This document shows positions 46,054 through 57,951 of a stretch of 64,000 nucleotides of DNA, in pieces. Under the pieces are notes generated by a model. That model was not told the DNA's origin. It did not search any database and saw only the letters and a list, made by a program, of their open reading frames with translations. Made by a program: the position numbers and the translations under genes. This stretch comes from Microvirga mediterraneensis (GTDB taxonomy: Bacteria > Pseudomonadota > Alphaproteobacteria > Rhizobiales > Beijerinckiaceae), in NCBI RefSeq assembly GCF_013520865.1, contig NZ_JACDXJ010000001.1, forward strand, positions 3,705,501 through 3,769,500, written 5' to 3'. How positions within the stretch are numbered: position 1 is the stretch's first letter; each line of letters begins with the position of its first letter.

Positions 46054-46710
46054 ATGCTTCACGACTCAGCGCGGGAGGCTCCCCGCCTCCCCAGAATAGA
46101 CATGTCATCCAACAGTTCGATCAAATCCATTTGCGTCTATTGCGGCTCCGGTTTCGGGGACGATCCCGTTTTCGCCGAGAATGCGGCCGTATTGGGCCGA
46201 TCCATGGCCGAGCAGGGGATCAATCTGGTCTATGGCGGCGGGAATGTGGGCCTCATGGGTACGGTCGCTCAATCCGTGCTCGACCATGGCGGTTATGTCA
46301 CAGGGGTCATCCCCGACTTTCTGAAGTCCCCCGAGAAGCTCCTCGACGATGTGCAGGAAACCATCGTCGTGCCCGATATGCACACCCGCAAGCGCCTGAT
46401 GTTCGAGAAGGCCGATGCCTTCGTGGCCCTGCCCGGCGGCATCGGGACCCTGGAAGAACTCGTCGAGCAGATGACCTGGTCGCAGCTCGGCCAGCACACG
46501 AAGCCTATCCTGATGCTGAGCACCAAGGGTTTCTGGAAGCCCCTGCTCACCCTGATCGCCCATATGCGCGAGCAGGGCTTCATCCGCCCGGGACTCGAGC
46601 TCAACTATCTCGTGGCCGAACGGGTGGAAGAGGTCATTCCCATGATCGAAAACGCCGCGCGCCGGGTCGGGATCGTCCGCAACGAGGACGAGATCGAGAC
46701 CCGGTTTTAA
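46054..46710 (+). CDS. LOG-family protein (cytokinin nucleotide phosphoribohydrolase type)
   Basis: A Rossmann-like protein with the LOG motifs VYGGGNVGLMG and PGGIGTLEEL. The family removes ribose 5-phosphate from cytokinin nucleotides or AMP. AAGGA lies before the ATG at 46054 (218 residues); the shorter start MSSNSS at 46102 has no such site but is nearer the usual family length. It is divergent from the LysM gene. Confidence 0.88.
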   Translation: MLHDSAREAPRLPRIDMSSNSSIKSICVYCGSGFGDDPVFAENAAVLGRSMAEQGINLVYGGGNVGLMGTVAQSVLDHGGYVTGVIPDFLKSPEKLLDDVQETIVVPDMHTRKRLMFEKADAFVALPGGIGTLEELVEQMTWSQLGQHTKPILMLSTKGFWKPLLTLIAHMREQGFIRPGLELNYLVAERVEEVIPMIENAARRVGIVRNEDEIETRF

Positions 46711-46716
46711 ACTTCA

Positions 46717-47166
46717 TCATCCTGCGCGGGACAGAACCAGCCCGCCCAGGATCATGCCCGCCGCGACGAGCCGCTGCCAGGTGATCGCCTGGACAGGGAG
46801 ACCGAAGGCGCCCACCGCGTCGAGGACCAGCGCGGCCACCACCTGACCGAAGATCAAGGCCGCCACCGTGCTGACCACACCGAGCTGGGGCACGCCCCAG
46901 ATGACGATGGCGACATAGAAGGCGCCCAGGAAGCCGCCAAGCCAGGCCCACCAGGGCGCCGCCGCGATAGCGGTGCCGGACGGCCAGGAGCCCCTGAGGA
47001 TGCTGATCGCCGCCAGGACGACGAAGCCGATCCCGAACGAGATGCAGGCGGCCAGGATCGGATCGCCGAGAGACCGCGCCAGGGCAGCGTTGATGGGGGC
47101 CTGGGACGCGAGGAATATGCCGCCAAGAAGGATTCCGAAGAGCGGCAGCAGGATCGAGATGTTCAT
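46717..47166 (-). CDS. YdcZ/DUF606-type membrane protein
   Basis: A 149-residue protein with four to five membrane helices (LLPLFGILLGGIFLASQAPI, AACISFGIGFVVLAAISIL, GAFYVAIVIWGVPQLGVVST, LVAAGMILGGLVLS). It matches the DUF606 group of the drug/metabolite transporter superfamily; substrate is unknown. The start MNISILL is at 47166. It converges on the LOG gene with a 6-bp gap. Confidence 0.8.
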   Translation of the reverse strand: MNISILLPLFGILLGGIFLASQAPINAALARSLGDPILAACISFGIGFVVLAAISILRGSWPSGTAIAAAPWWAWLGGFLGAFYVAIVIWGVPQLGVVSTVAALIFGQVVAALVLDAVGAFGLPVQAITWQRLVAAGMILGGLVLSRAG

Positions 47167-47405
47167 GGGAAATCCGATGGAAAGAATGACCGCCTTCCGT
47201 ATCGCGGTGTCAGTTTCGATCAATGGAAACGCAAAGTCCGGCATTTGCCGGCGGCATGACGTGAATGCAGGTCAGGCAAGCTTTTTAGAGAGGTTTTCGG
47301 TGGGCGAATATCGCAAATGTGATTTCCGCTCCCGCATTTGAACCAAACTCGAGGATCATACTGTCAACTGGTAGAAATCTCCGACCGTATCGACAGGAGA
47401 TGGTC

Positions 47406-47759
47406 ATGAAGAAATCCCTCTTCCTTATCGCCGCATGTGGCCTGGTATCGGGATATGTGTCATCCGCTCAGGCCCAGGACATAAACCTCGACTGTAGCGC
47501 AGTACCGGACTCGCTGACCTATTACTGCAACCATCGGGACCAGTTCGGCAAGAACGGTCCGACGACCACCATGAACCCTTATGGGCCCGACGTCCCGGGC
47601 GTCGCTGCGCCCCTATCGACCGGCAGCGTGGCAGGGACGATGCCGCAGGCGGGCCCGGCGCAAGCGCACGCAGCTCTCTGCACCCAGAGGTTCCGGACCT
47701 ACGATCCGAACTCTAACACCTATATGGGCAGCGACGGCCGTCGGCACGTGTGCCGCTGA
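47406..47759 (+). CDS. BA14K-like small secreted protein
   Basis: A 117-residue protein with a signal peptide ending SAQAQ. The C terminus CTQRFRTYDPNSNTYMGSDG then RRHVCR is the BA14K motif first seen in Brucella, a family with proposed lectin or antigen roles. AGGAGATGG sits before the ATG at 47406. Expressed probably alone. Confidence 0.85.
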   Translation: MKKSLFLIAACGLVSGYVSSAQAQDINLDCSAVPDSLTYYCNHRDQFGKNGPTTTMNPYGPDVPGVAAPLSTGSVAGTMPQAGPAQAHAALCTQRFRTYDPNSNTYMGSDGRRHVCR

Positions 47760-47796
47760 ACGACGGGAGCGGGAGCCTCATCGAGCTCCCTCTTCG

Positions 47797-49392
47797 TCAT
47801 AGCGATGCCTTGCTCGTCAACAGCTTGTAGACCATCGAATCCGTCAGCGCCTGGAACGAGGCGTCGATGATGTTGGCCGACACGCCGATCGTGTTCCAGC
47901 GTTCGCCGGAGCCGTCCGTGAACTCGATCAGAACGCGCGTCACCGCATCCGAACCGCCCTGGTAGATGCGGACCTTATAGTCGACCAGCTCCAGGTCCTG
48001 GATCAGGTGCTGGTACTTGCCCAGATCCTTGCGCAACGCGACATCGAGCGCGTTCACGGGGCCATTGCCCTCTGCGGCTGAAATCAGCACCTCGTCGCCC
48101 ACGCGCACCTTCACGATGGCTTCCGAGGCGGTGACGAGTTCGCCGACCGCATTGAAGCGGCGCTCCACATTGACGGAAAAGCGTTCCACGTCGAAGAAGG
48201 CCGGCACCTCGCCGAGCATGCGCTTGACCAGCACATAGAACGACGCGTCCGCGCCTTCAAACGCGAAGCCCTCCGCTTCCTTGCGCTTCACCTCGTCGAG
48301 CACGCGCGCGATGCGCGGATCGCCTTTTTCGAGCTCGAAGCCGCAGCGCTTCAGTTCGGCGAGAATGTTCGATTGGCCGCCCTGGTCCGACACCAGGACT
48401 TTTCGCGCATTGCCGACGATTTCCGGCTCTACGTGCTCATAGGTGTGTGGATCCTTCAGCACGGCCGAGGCATGGATGCCCGCCTTCGTGGCGAAGGCGC
48501 TGGAGCCCACGAAGGGTGCGTGGCGGTTCGGCTGCCGGTTGAGGATCTCGTCCACCTGCCGCGAGACATGGGTAAGCCCGCTTAAAGCATCGTCCGTGAC
48601 GCCGAGATCGAAGCGGGACGCATAGCCGTCCTTGAGTTTCAACGCGCCAATGAGCGTGATGAGATTGGCGTTGCCGCAGCGCTCGCCGAGGCCGTTGAGG
48701 GTGCCCTGGATGTGGCGCGCGCCCGCTTCGACGGCCGCAAGGGAGTTCGCGACCGCGCAGCCGCAATCGTCATGGGCATGGATGCCGATATGCGTGCCCG
48801 GCACGCTCGACGTCACCGCCGTGACGATGTCGTTCACCTCGTGAGGCAGCGTGCCGCCGTTGGTATCGCAGAGCACGATCCAGCGTGCTCCGGCCTCGTA
48901 GGCCGTCTTCACGCAGGACAGGGCGTAATCGGGATTGGCCTTGTAGCCGTCGAAGAAATGCTCGCAATCGACGAGGACCTCGCGGCCCCTGGCGCGGGCG
49001 GCTTCGACGCTCTCGTGAATGCCCGCGAGATTATCCTCCAGCGAGATCTCGAGAGCCACGCGCACATGGTAATCCCAGGATTTCGCCACGAAGCAGATCG
49101 CGTCGGCCTGCGCCTCGAGCAGCGCCGCGACGCCGGGATCGTTCGAGACGGAGCGCCCCGCCCGCTTGGTCATGCCGAAGGCCGTGAACTTGGCGTTCTT
49201 CGTGCGCTTCTCGGAAAAGAAGGTGGTGTCGAGCGGGTTCGCCCCCGGATAGCCGCCTTCCACATAGTCGATGCCGAGCCTGTCGAGGAGCGCTGCGATC
49301 GCTTTCTTGTCTTCGAGGGAGAAATCAACACCCGTGGTCTGCGCCCCGTCGCGCAGGGTCGTGTCGAAGAGGGTGATGCGTTCACGGCTCAT
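47797..49392 (-). CDS. cimA: citramalate synthase
   Basis: A 531-residue enzyme of the alpha-isopropylmalate synthase family condensing pyruvate and acetyl-CoA to citramalate for isoleucine synthesis. LFDTTLRDGAQTTGVDFS and HIGIHAHDDCGCAVANS are the catalytic and metal-binding blocks. The C-terminal LeuA-type regulatory domain (EAIVKVRVGDE to DSMVYKLLTSKASL) is present. The start at 49392 overlaps the stop of the upstream acetyltransferase. Confidence 0.92.
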   Translation of the reverse strand: MSRERITLFDTTLRDGAQTTGVDFSLEDKKAIAALLDRLGIDYVEGGYPGANPLDTTFFSEKRTKNAKFTAFGMTKRAGRSVSNDPGVAALLEAQADAICFVAKSWDYHVRVALEISLEDNLAGIHESVEAARARGREVLVDCEHFFDGYKANPDYALSCVKTAYEAGARWIVLCDTNGGTLPHEVNDIVTAVTSSVPGTHIGIHAHDDCGCAVANSLAAVEAGARHIQGTLNGLGERCGNANLITLIGALKLKDGYASRFDLGVTDDALSGLTHVSRQVDEILNRQPNRHAPFVGSSAFATKAGIHASAVLKDPHTYEHVEPEIVGNARKVLVSDQGGQSNILAELKRCGFELEKGDPRIARVLDEVKRKEAEGFAFEGADASFYVLVKRMLGEVPAFFDVERFSVNVERRFNAVGELVTASEAIVKVRVGDEVLISAAEGNGPVNALDVALRKDLGKYQHLIQDLELVDYKVRIYQGGSDAVTRVLIEFTDGSGERWNTIGVSANIIDASFQALTDSMVYKLLTSKASL

Positions 49393-49898
49393 GACGACAA
49401 TTTCCTGTCTTCCTGCGGCGCCAGGCGCTTTTCCATGGTCGTGGTGGCGAGCCATTCGTCGCTGAGCGGCATCGTGTTGCGGCGCTGCGGCTGGAAGCCC
49501 TGCTTCTGGAAGAACGGCAGCGCGTTGTCGCTGACCTCCGCCACGAGACGCGGGGCCCCGCGCGCACCGGCGAGCTTCTCCACCGCATCGTAGAGCATGG
49601 TGCCGATCCCCTGCCCGGCCGCGGCGGGATGCACGTAGAACAGGTCGATCAGCTCGTTGTCCTTGAGCGCGATGAAGCCGACCGGAGAGCCCTCCACGGT
49701 CGCGATCAGCGTAAGGCTCTGCGTCAGCCTCTGGGCGAACGCATCGTCCTCGGCGCGCGCGATCCAGGCTTCCTGCTGGCTCTCGCTGTAATCCTCGCCG
49801 GTAAGCTCCGCGATACTTTCCTCGTAGATGTCCACGAGAACCGGCAGGTCCGCCGGCAGGAAGGGACGAAGTCCCGGTTTCGGCAAGGCCTGTCCCAT
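49389..49898 (-). CDS. GNAT-family N-acetyltransferase
   Basis: A 169-residue acyltransferase with the acetyl-CoA motif AAAGQGIGTMLYDAVEKL preceded by DLFYVHP. The substrate is unknown. It is coupled to cimA through a four-base overlap. Confidence 0.87.
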   Translation of the reverse strand: MGQALPKPGLRPFLPADLPVLVDIYEESIAELTGEDYSESQQEAWIARAEDDAFAQRLTQSLTLIATVEGSPVGFIALKDNELIDLFYVHPAAAGQGIGTMLYDAVEKLAGARGAPRLVAEVSDNALPFFQKQGFQPQRRNTMPLSDEWLATTTMEKRLAPQEDRKLSS

Positions 49899-49938
49899 CA
49901 GCGCGCCTCTTTCTTCGTCACGTGCATGTTTTCACATT

Positions 49939-50030
49939 CGTCATCACCGGCCTTGTGCCGGTGATCCCGATCCTTGGAAGCGCCGCGCTTTTCCGTATCG
50001 AGATGGCCGGGACAAGCCCGGCTACGACGT
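49939..50030. repeat. REP-like palindromic element, copy B
   Basis: Same two-hairpin plan as copy A: ATCACCGGCCTTGTGCCGGT and GGCCGGGACAAGCCCGGC, with GATCCTTGGAAGCGCCGCG between. It lies directly downstream of cysS. Confidence 0.8.
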
Positions 50031-50046
50031 TGAGAAAGAACATCCC

Positions 50047-51516
<1,470 letters not shown>

Positions 51517-51809
51517 GAAACCATATCCCTGTCAGGCCGCAGGCCGGAGGATGGTTTCGATCTTGGAATGAGAACGAGACGGCTCCAGCCAGCGAAATGC
51601 GCTAGCCGCAAATAATCCCGGAAATGAGGATCGTTGCCGTGTTCATGAAGCCATCAATGCCTTTTCGCCCCTGGGACGTCAAGGTTTCCGATTCGGTAAG
51701 CATGTTTTATTTGCACGGCCGCATGAAACGGGTTCCGGCAAAGCGCGTTAGAGCTTTGTTCACGCACACTCGTGGCATAATAGCCCGAGTTCAAACAATG
51801 AGGTCTTCG

Positions 51810-52133
51810 ATGCGCCGCGCATTCACCATGCTCGGAATGGGTACTGTTGTGTTTCTTGCAGCCGCGTCCCTGACGCTGCTTCCCAACGGCACCAAGGCCT
51901 CTTCGACCCAAGCGACCTTCATGGTCCCCGCCGCCGACGGGTACGGCGTCGCGGAATGCCTGATTTCAAACCAGGCATGTGGCCAAGTTGTGGCAACCGC
52001 TTGGTGCGAGGCTCATGGCTACGTCAAGGCGGTGTCCTACCGCCAGATCGCCCCCGACGAGGTGACGGGCGCCATCCAGAAGGCCGCCCTCGCCCCCGAG
52101 GAGCGTCCGGTCTCCGTGACCTGCTCCAACTAA
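51810..52133 (+). CDS. small secreted protein of unknown function
   Basis: A 107-residue protein with an N-terminal hydrophobic signal (MLGMGTVVFLAAASLTLLP). The mature part has four cysteines (AECLISNQACGQVVATAWCE and VTCSN), suggesting disulfides in the periplasm. GAGG precedes the ATG at 51810; a Met four codons earlier lacks a site. It resembles short conserved Rhizobiales proteins but has no known role. Confidence 0.65.
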   Translation: MRRAFTMLGMGTVVFLAAASLTLLPNGTKASSTQATFMVPAADGYGVAECLISNQACGQVVATAWCEAHGYVKAVSYRQIAPDEVTGAIQKAALAPEERPVSVTCSN

Positions 52134-53020
52134 ACCGGCATGGGAGACAGCATGGTCCGGGCGGTCGCGACGACGGCCCGGGTCAGGTCTCCCAGCAGCG
52201 GACCGACGATCCGGCTCTGCTGCCAGAACAGGGGCACCTCCAGCGGCTCCGACGGCTCCAACGCCATGAGGCGACCGGCCCTGATGTGCTCCTGAACCAT
52301 CGATTCCAGGTTCATCCCCCATCCCAGGCCCGCCAGGGCCGCATCGACGAAAGCCTGCGATGACGGCAGCCAATGGGCCGGCGGCGTGACATCCGCCCCA
52401 AGGGCCCGTCGGAGCCAGAGCGCCTGAAGCTGGTCCTTCCGGTTGAAGACGAGGCACGGGGCACGAGCCGCCGAATCCTCGCTCAATCCGTCCGGCAGCC
52501 ACCGTTCCACGAAGGCGGGGCTGGCCGTCGCGAGGTACCGCAAACGCCCCAAGGGATAGCTGTCGCAGCCCTGGATCGGCTTGCCGTGCGAGGTCACGGC
52601 GGCCACGACCTCCCCTCGCCTCAGCCACTCGGCGCTATGGTCCTGATCGTCCACCACGAGGTCGAAGAGGAATCCCTCCGTCTCCGCCATGGCCGGAACG
52701 AACCAGGTGGCGAGACTGTCCGCATTCACCGCGATGCGCAGGGTCACCGGGCGGCTCTCGGGCTGCAGCCCGGGCAGGTTCTGGCGCAGGGAGCCTTCGA
52801 GAAGGGCGACCAGCTCGACGTGCTGGCACAGGCGCCGGCCGGCCTCCGTCGCCATGCAGGGCTGGCCCCGCACCACGAGGATGGCTCCGATCCGCTCCTC
52901 CAGAAGCTTGATCCTCTGGGACACGGCCGAGGGCGTGACATTGAGCTGGTCGGCGGCACGCTCGAAGCTGCCGGTCCGCACAACCGCCGCGAGGGCGGAC
53001 AGGTGTGAATAGTCCAGCAT
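52130..53020 (-). CDS. argP: LysR-family regulator, ArgP/LysG type
   Basis: A 296-residue LysR regulator. The winged HTH (LSALAAVVRTGSFERAADQL, then TPSAVSQRIKLLEERIGA) matches ArgP/IciA closely, and the effector domain (AVNADSLATWFVPAM) is of the same group. ArgP/LysG activates a basic-amino-acid exporter. Here a LysE-type exporter is transcribed divergently, which supports that role; lysine or arginine sensing is inference. Confidence 0.87.
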   Translation of the reverse strand: MLDYSHLSALAAVVRTGSFERAADQLNVTPSAVSQRIKLLEERIGAILVVRGQPCMATEAGRRLCQHVELVALLEGSLRQNLPGLQPESRPVTLRIAVNADSLATWFVPAMAETEGFLFDLVVDDQDHSAEWLRRGEVVAAVTSHGKPIQGCDSYPLGRLRYLATASPAFVERWLPDGLSEDSAARAPCLVFNRKDQLQALWLRRALGADVTPPAHWLPSSQAFVDAALAGLGWGMNLESMVQEHIRAGRLMALEPSEPLEVPLFWQQSRIVGPLLGDLTRAVVATARTMLSPMPV

Positions 53021-53021
53021 T

Positions 53022-53069
53022 GGATTAGTTTCTCTAAATCATGTTGAGAAAATTTAACTGCACTAATCC
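53022..53069. promoter_or_regulatory. inverted repeat in the regulator/exporter promoter region
   Basis: GGATTAGT (53022-53029) and ACTAATCC (53062-53069) are exact inverted repeats 32 bp apart in the 94-bp divergent gap. This is a plausible binding site for the LysR regulator. Confidence 0.5.
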
Positions 53070-53114
53070 TAAGACTGGATCTAAGACACGTCGACTCCCT
53101 TCCGGACCGTCGGC

Positions 53115-53726
53115 ATGACCTCTCCTCTTCTCGCGGGCTTCCTGCTCGGCCTCAGTCTCATTCTTCCCATCGGAGCGCAGAACGCCTTCGTCCTGCGCAT
53201 CGGGCTGCGCGGCGAGCATGTCTTCGCCGTATGTCTGACCTGCGCCCTGTCGGATGCCATCCTCATATTGGCCGGCGTATCCGGCTTCGCGCAGCTCAGC
53301 GCGAGAGTGCCTTGGGCCGAGACCGTCCTGCTCTACGGGGGCGCCGCGTTCCTTCTCGTGTATGGCGCGCGCAGCTTCATGGCCGCTTTCGGGACGGCCT
53401 CCTTACGGCCGTCCGACGCCCCTCCGGAAAGCCTCGGCCGGGTGGTCCTCACCTGCCTGGCCTTCACCTGGCTCAACCCGCACGTCTACTTGGACACAGT
53501 GGTCCTGATCGGCTCGATCTCGACGCAGTTCGACCAGGGCAAGGGGGCCTTCGCCGCCGGCGCCATGCTGGCCTCCTTCGCGTTCTTCTTTACCCTCGGC
53601 TTCGGAGCCCGCCTCCTGAAGCCGTTCTTCGCCCGGCCCGTCACATGGCGGATCCTCGACGTCATTATCGGGCTCGTCATGTGGGTGACGGCCGCGAGGC
53701 TGCTGCTCGGCCAGGAGGCGGCCTGA
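53115..53726 (+). CDS. argO: LysE/ArgO-family amino-acid exporter
   Basis: A 203-residue inner-membrane protein with about six helices. The N terminus LLAGFLLGLSLILPIGAQNA and LAFTWLNPHVYLDTVVLIGS are signatures of the LysE/ArgO family. Divergent pairing with an ArgP-like regulator gives the standard lysine/arginine export module. Confidence 0.9.
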   Translation: MTSPLLAGFLLGLSLILPIGAQNAFVLRIGLRGEHVFAVCLTCALSDAILILAGVSGFAQLSARVPWAETVLLYGGAAFLLVYGARSFMAAFGTASLRPSDAPPESLGRVVLTCLAFTWLNPHVYLDTVVLIGSISTQFDQGKGAFAAGAMLASFAFFFTLGFGARLLKPFFARPVTWRILDVIIGLVMWVTAARLLLGQEAA

Positions 53727-53741
53727 GGACCGCCCCTTTTC

Positions 53742-54245
53742 CTACTTCAGCCACTCCCCGCATTTCGGCGGAACCTCGGTGCCCCAGGGCATGAGCGGGA
53801 CGGTCGAGGTGGAATTCTTGGGCGAGCCTTCGATGGGCCGGTCGGAATAGACCATGTAGACCAGGGTGTTGCGCTTGGCGTCGCAGCCGCGGACGATCTG
53901 CATCTTCTTGAAGATCAGGGACCGGCGCTCGCTGAACACCACGTCGCCCTGCCCGAACTTCTGCTTGAACTTCACCGGGCCCACCTGCCGGCAGGACAAG
54001 GAGATGTCGGAGACCTCCTCGGCGACGCCGAAGGTGCCGGAAATGCCGCCGCGCTCCGGGGTCGTGTAGTGGCAGGCCACGCCTTCCACCATGGGATCGT
54101 CGATCCCATAGACGGTGAGCTTGTCGTCCGGAGTAAGCGCCCGCCAAACGGTCGACTTCTTGAAGATCAGGTCGGGCTCCTGAGCCGCGGCTCCCGTCAC
54201 GGCAGCCATCGTCACAGCCAGGGTCAAAGCAATTCGCGCAAGCAT
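53742..54245 (-). CDS. creA: CreA-family periplasmic protein
   Basis: A 167-residue protein with a signal peptide ending GAAAQ. VYGIDDPMVEGVACHYTTPE, DISLSCRQVG and LVYMVYSDRPIEGSPKNSTS are typical of CreA, a conserved proteobacterial protein of unknown function. No creB/creC genes are adjacent. Confidence 0.88.
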   Translation of the reverse strand: MLARIALTLAVTMAAVTGAAAQEPDLIFKKSTVWRALTPDDKLTVYGIDDPMVEGVACHYTTPERGGISGTFGVAEEVSDISLSCRQVGPVKFKQKFGQGDVVFSERRSLIFKKMQIVRGCDAKRNTLVYMVYSDRPIEGSPKNSTSTVPLMPWGTEVPPKCGEWLK

Positions 54246-54308
54246 CTTACCAGTCGTCTCCCACGGTTACGCTGTCATGTGGGGATGGCGTCCGACTTTG
54301 ACGAGGTC

Positions 54309-54692
54309 TTATTCGGCGTGGTGGCTCACAATGCAGATCTTGTTGCCGTCCAGATCGCGAAAGTACGCGCCGTAATAGTTGCGGTGGTATTGGGGCCGCG
54401 GGCCAGGCGCCCCCTCGTCCGTTCCGCCAAGCCCCAGGGCAGCCGCATGGCAGGCATCGACGAGGCTGCGCTTCGAAGCCAGCAGAGCGATCATGGACCC
54501 GTTGCCCGGGCTCGGCTCACGGCCGTCGAACGGGCGCGCGACCAGAAATTGCGGCCGCCCGCCGGGCACGCCCCAGCCCACCATGCTGTCATCCGAGTAC
54601 CGGACCTCGAGCCCCAGGGGAGCCAGGACCGCATCGTAGAAGGCTCTCGCCCGGGCGAGGTCATTTGCTCCAATGGTCGTATGAGAGTACAT
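54309..54692 (-). CDS. VOC-family (glyoxalase-like) protein
   Basis: A 127-residue single-domain vicinal-oxygen-chelate protein: MYSHTTIGANDLARARAFYD at the start, DACHAAALGLGG and YYGAYFRDLDGNKICIVSH at the end. Metal ligands His4 and a C-terminal acidic residue are plausible. Substrate is unknown. Confidence 0.85.
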   Translation of the reverse strand: MYSHTTIGANDLARARAFYDAVLAPLGLEVRYSDDSMVGWGVPGGRPQFLVARPFDGREPSPGNGSMIALLASKRSLVDACHAAALGLGGTDEGAPGPRPQYHRNYYGAYFRDLDGNKICIVSHHAE

Positions 54693-54850
54693 GCGGGATC
54701 ACTTTTCGGAGTCGCTGTTCAGGACGAGGCTAGACAGCTTCCCTCGAAGGGGGCAAGGCGTTAATCACAATAGGGTCAAATTCCAGCGGCACATGACCTG
54801 CCTGACCCAGGCATTCGATGCCGCAACGGACCGGTTCTGCGATCAGCTCA

Positions 54851-55975
54851 ATGGCAAAGATATCTTTTCTCCGCTCCCTCATCGCCGTGACGGCCTTTCT
54901 GGCCGCCGGCCAGGCGGCCTATGCCCAGTCGGCGCAGTGCCAGCGCTTCCAGGCAGAACTCGCGGCCCTGGACCGCAGCGGCGGGAGCGCGCCGACCGGC
55001 CAGATGCAGGCCCAGCGGATGGAGATCAACCGTCTCGTCGGCTATTACCGCAACATCGGCTGCGAGCGCGGCCCGCTCGGCTTCCTGTCGGGTCCGGCGC
55101 CGGCCGAATGCGGCTCCATCGCTCAGCAGATCCGCCAGCTCGAGGCCGGCTATGCCCGCCTCGCCTCGCAGGCCATCGACCAGAGCCAGGTCGAGGCGCG
55201 CCGCCGGCAGCTCCAGGTGGCGGTTCAGCAGACCTGCTCCACCGACCAGCCGCGCGGCTTCTTCGAATCGCTGTTCGGCGCTCCGCGCCAGCAACAGCAG
55301 CAGGAGATCATGCCCGAGGGGCAGCCGATCATCGCCGATGACGGACCGCCCGCCATGGGCGGCGGACGCCTGATCTGCGTGAAGACCTGCGACGGGTCCT
55401 TCTTCCCGCTGACCACCCCTCCGGGCGGCGGGCAGAGCGCCAACGAGATGTGCCAGGCTCTCTGTCCCGGTACGGAAACCCTCGCCTACGCCTATCCAGG
55501 CGGTGACCAGGGCCTCAGCCGGGCCGCCTCGCTGTCCTCGAACCAGCCCTATACGTCGCTGGCGAACGCCTTCAAGTTCCGCAAGACCTTCGACGAAAGC
55601 TGCGCCTGCAAGAAACAGGGCGAGAGCTGGTCCGTGGTCCTGCGCAAGGCCGAGAGCATGCTGGAGCAGCGCAAGGGCGACCTGATCGTCACGGCCGAGA
55701 AGGCCGAGGAACTCTCCAGGCCGAAGGCGCAGGCCGCCCGCAAGGCCGCCGACAAGAAGGCCGACGAGGAGACCAAGGAAGCCGCCGAGATCGCCGCCTC
55801 CGCCCCGACCGCCAGCAAGGAATCGGCCGGCATCGGCCCGCAATCCATCGAAACCAACGCCGTGGTCGGCCAGGGCGAGGGTTCGAAGCAGGAGGTCGTC
55901 GCGGGCAACGGTCAGAAGAAGACCGTGCGCGTGATCGCTCCCAGCATCATTCCGGTCCCGCACGCGCCGAACTGA
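54851..55975 (+). CDS. DUF2865-domain secreted protein
   Basis: A 374-residue protein with a signal peptide ending AYAQS. The central block RLICVKTCDGSFFPLTTPPG then NEMCQALCPGTETLAY and SCACKKQGESW is the DUF2865 domain of Rhizobiales, with paired cysteines. The C-terminal third is Ala/Lys-rich and probably disordered. Function is unknown. The start at 54851 (MAKISFL) is preferred to a longer frame. Confidence 0.82.
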   Translation: MAKISFLRSLIAVTAFLAAGQAAYAQSAQCQRFQAELAALDRSGGSAPTGQMQAQRMEINRLVGYYRNIGCERGPLGFLSGPAPAECGSIAQQIRQLEAGYARLASQAIDQSQVEARRRQLQVAVQQTCSTDQPRGFFESLFGAPRQQQQQEIMPEGQPIIADDGPPAMGGGRLICVKTCDGSFFPLTTPPGGGQSANEMCQALCPGTETLAYAYPGGDQGLSRAASLSSNQPYTSLANAFKFRKTFDESCACKKQGESWSVVLRKAESMLEQRKGDLIVTAEKAEELSRPKAQAARKAADKKADEETKEAAEIAASAPTASKESAGIGPQSIETNAVVGQGEGSKQEVVAGNGQKKTVRVIAPSIIPVPHAPN

Positions 55976-56078
55976 CCCGGTTCGGAACGGCGCTCTCGGC
56001 CTAAGGCTTCCGGGAACGACAAGGCAGGGCCGGTGGTGATCCATTCCGCCCTGCTCACCGTCGTGCTATCACGCCGGC

Positions 56079-57046
<968 letters not shown>

Positions 57047-57050
<4 letters not shown>

Positions 57051-57808
57051 ATCTCTACGGTATCAAGGCCATCTATCTCTTCGAGATGGCCCGCACCTGG
57101 CGCACGATGATGCAGAGCATCGCCTCGCCGGTGATCTCGACCTCGCTCTATTTCATCGTCTTCGGCTCCGCCATCGGCTCGCGCATGGCCAATATCGATG
57201 GCGTGAGCTACGGCGCCTTCATCGTGCCGGGGCTGATCATGCTCTCCATCCTGACGGAGAGCATCTCGAACGCTTCGTTCGGCATCTACATGCCGAAATT
57301 CTCCGGCACCATCTACGAACTCCTCTCGGCTCCGATCTCGGCCGTGGAAACGGTGATCGGCTATGTGGGGGCGGCGGCCACCAAATCGGTGATCATCGGC
57401 ACCATCATCCTGATCACGGCACGTCTCTTCGTGGATTTCTCCATCGAGCATCCCGTCTGGATGATCGCCTTCCTGGTGCTGACCTCCGTCACCTTCAGCC
57501 TCTTCGGCTTCATCATCGGCGTCTGGGCCGACAGCTTCCAGAAGCTGCAGGTCGTCCCGCTGATGATCGTGACGCCCTTGGCCTTCCTCGGCGGCAGCTT
57601 CTATTCCATCAACATGCTGCCGCCCTTCTGGCAGACGGTCGCCCTGTTCAATCCGGTGGTCTATCTGGTGAGCGGCTTCCGCTGGAGCTTCTACGGCGTC
57701 GCCGACGTGGGCGTGGGCTTGAGCCTCGCCATGACTATGGTCTTCATGCTGATCTGCCTCAGCGCCGTCTGGTGGATCTTCCGGACGGGGTACAAGATCA
57801 AAGCTTAG
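57047..57808 (+). CDS. ABC-2-type exporter permease
   Basis: A 253-residue membrane protein with six helices ([76 protein letters not shown]). It matches the YadH/ABC-2 permease family. It overlaps the ATPase gene (ATGA). Confidence 0.9.
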
Positions 57809-57852
57809 GATACTCCATCCGTCACGGCCGGTCCTAGGCTCACGCCCACCAT

Positions 57853-57942
57853 GTCATCATCGGCCTCGTGCCGGTGATCTCGATGGGTTGAAGCGCCGCG
57901 CCTCACCGAATCGGGATGGCCGGGACAGGCCCGGCCATGACG
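57853..57942. repeat. REP-like palindromic element, copy C
   Basis: Same plan as copies A and B (CGGCCTCGTGCCGGTGATCT, a GAAGCGCCGCGCCTCACCGA linker and GGCCGGGACAGGCCCGGCC). It lies between the converging ABC permease and gltX genes. Confidence 0.8.
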
Positions 57943-57951
57943 GGGAGTGTC

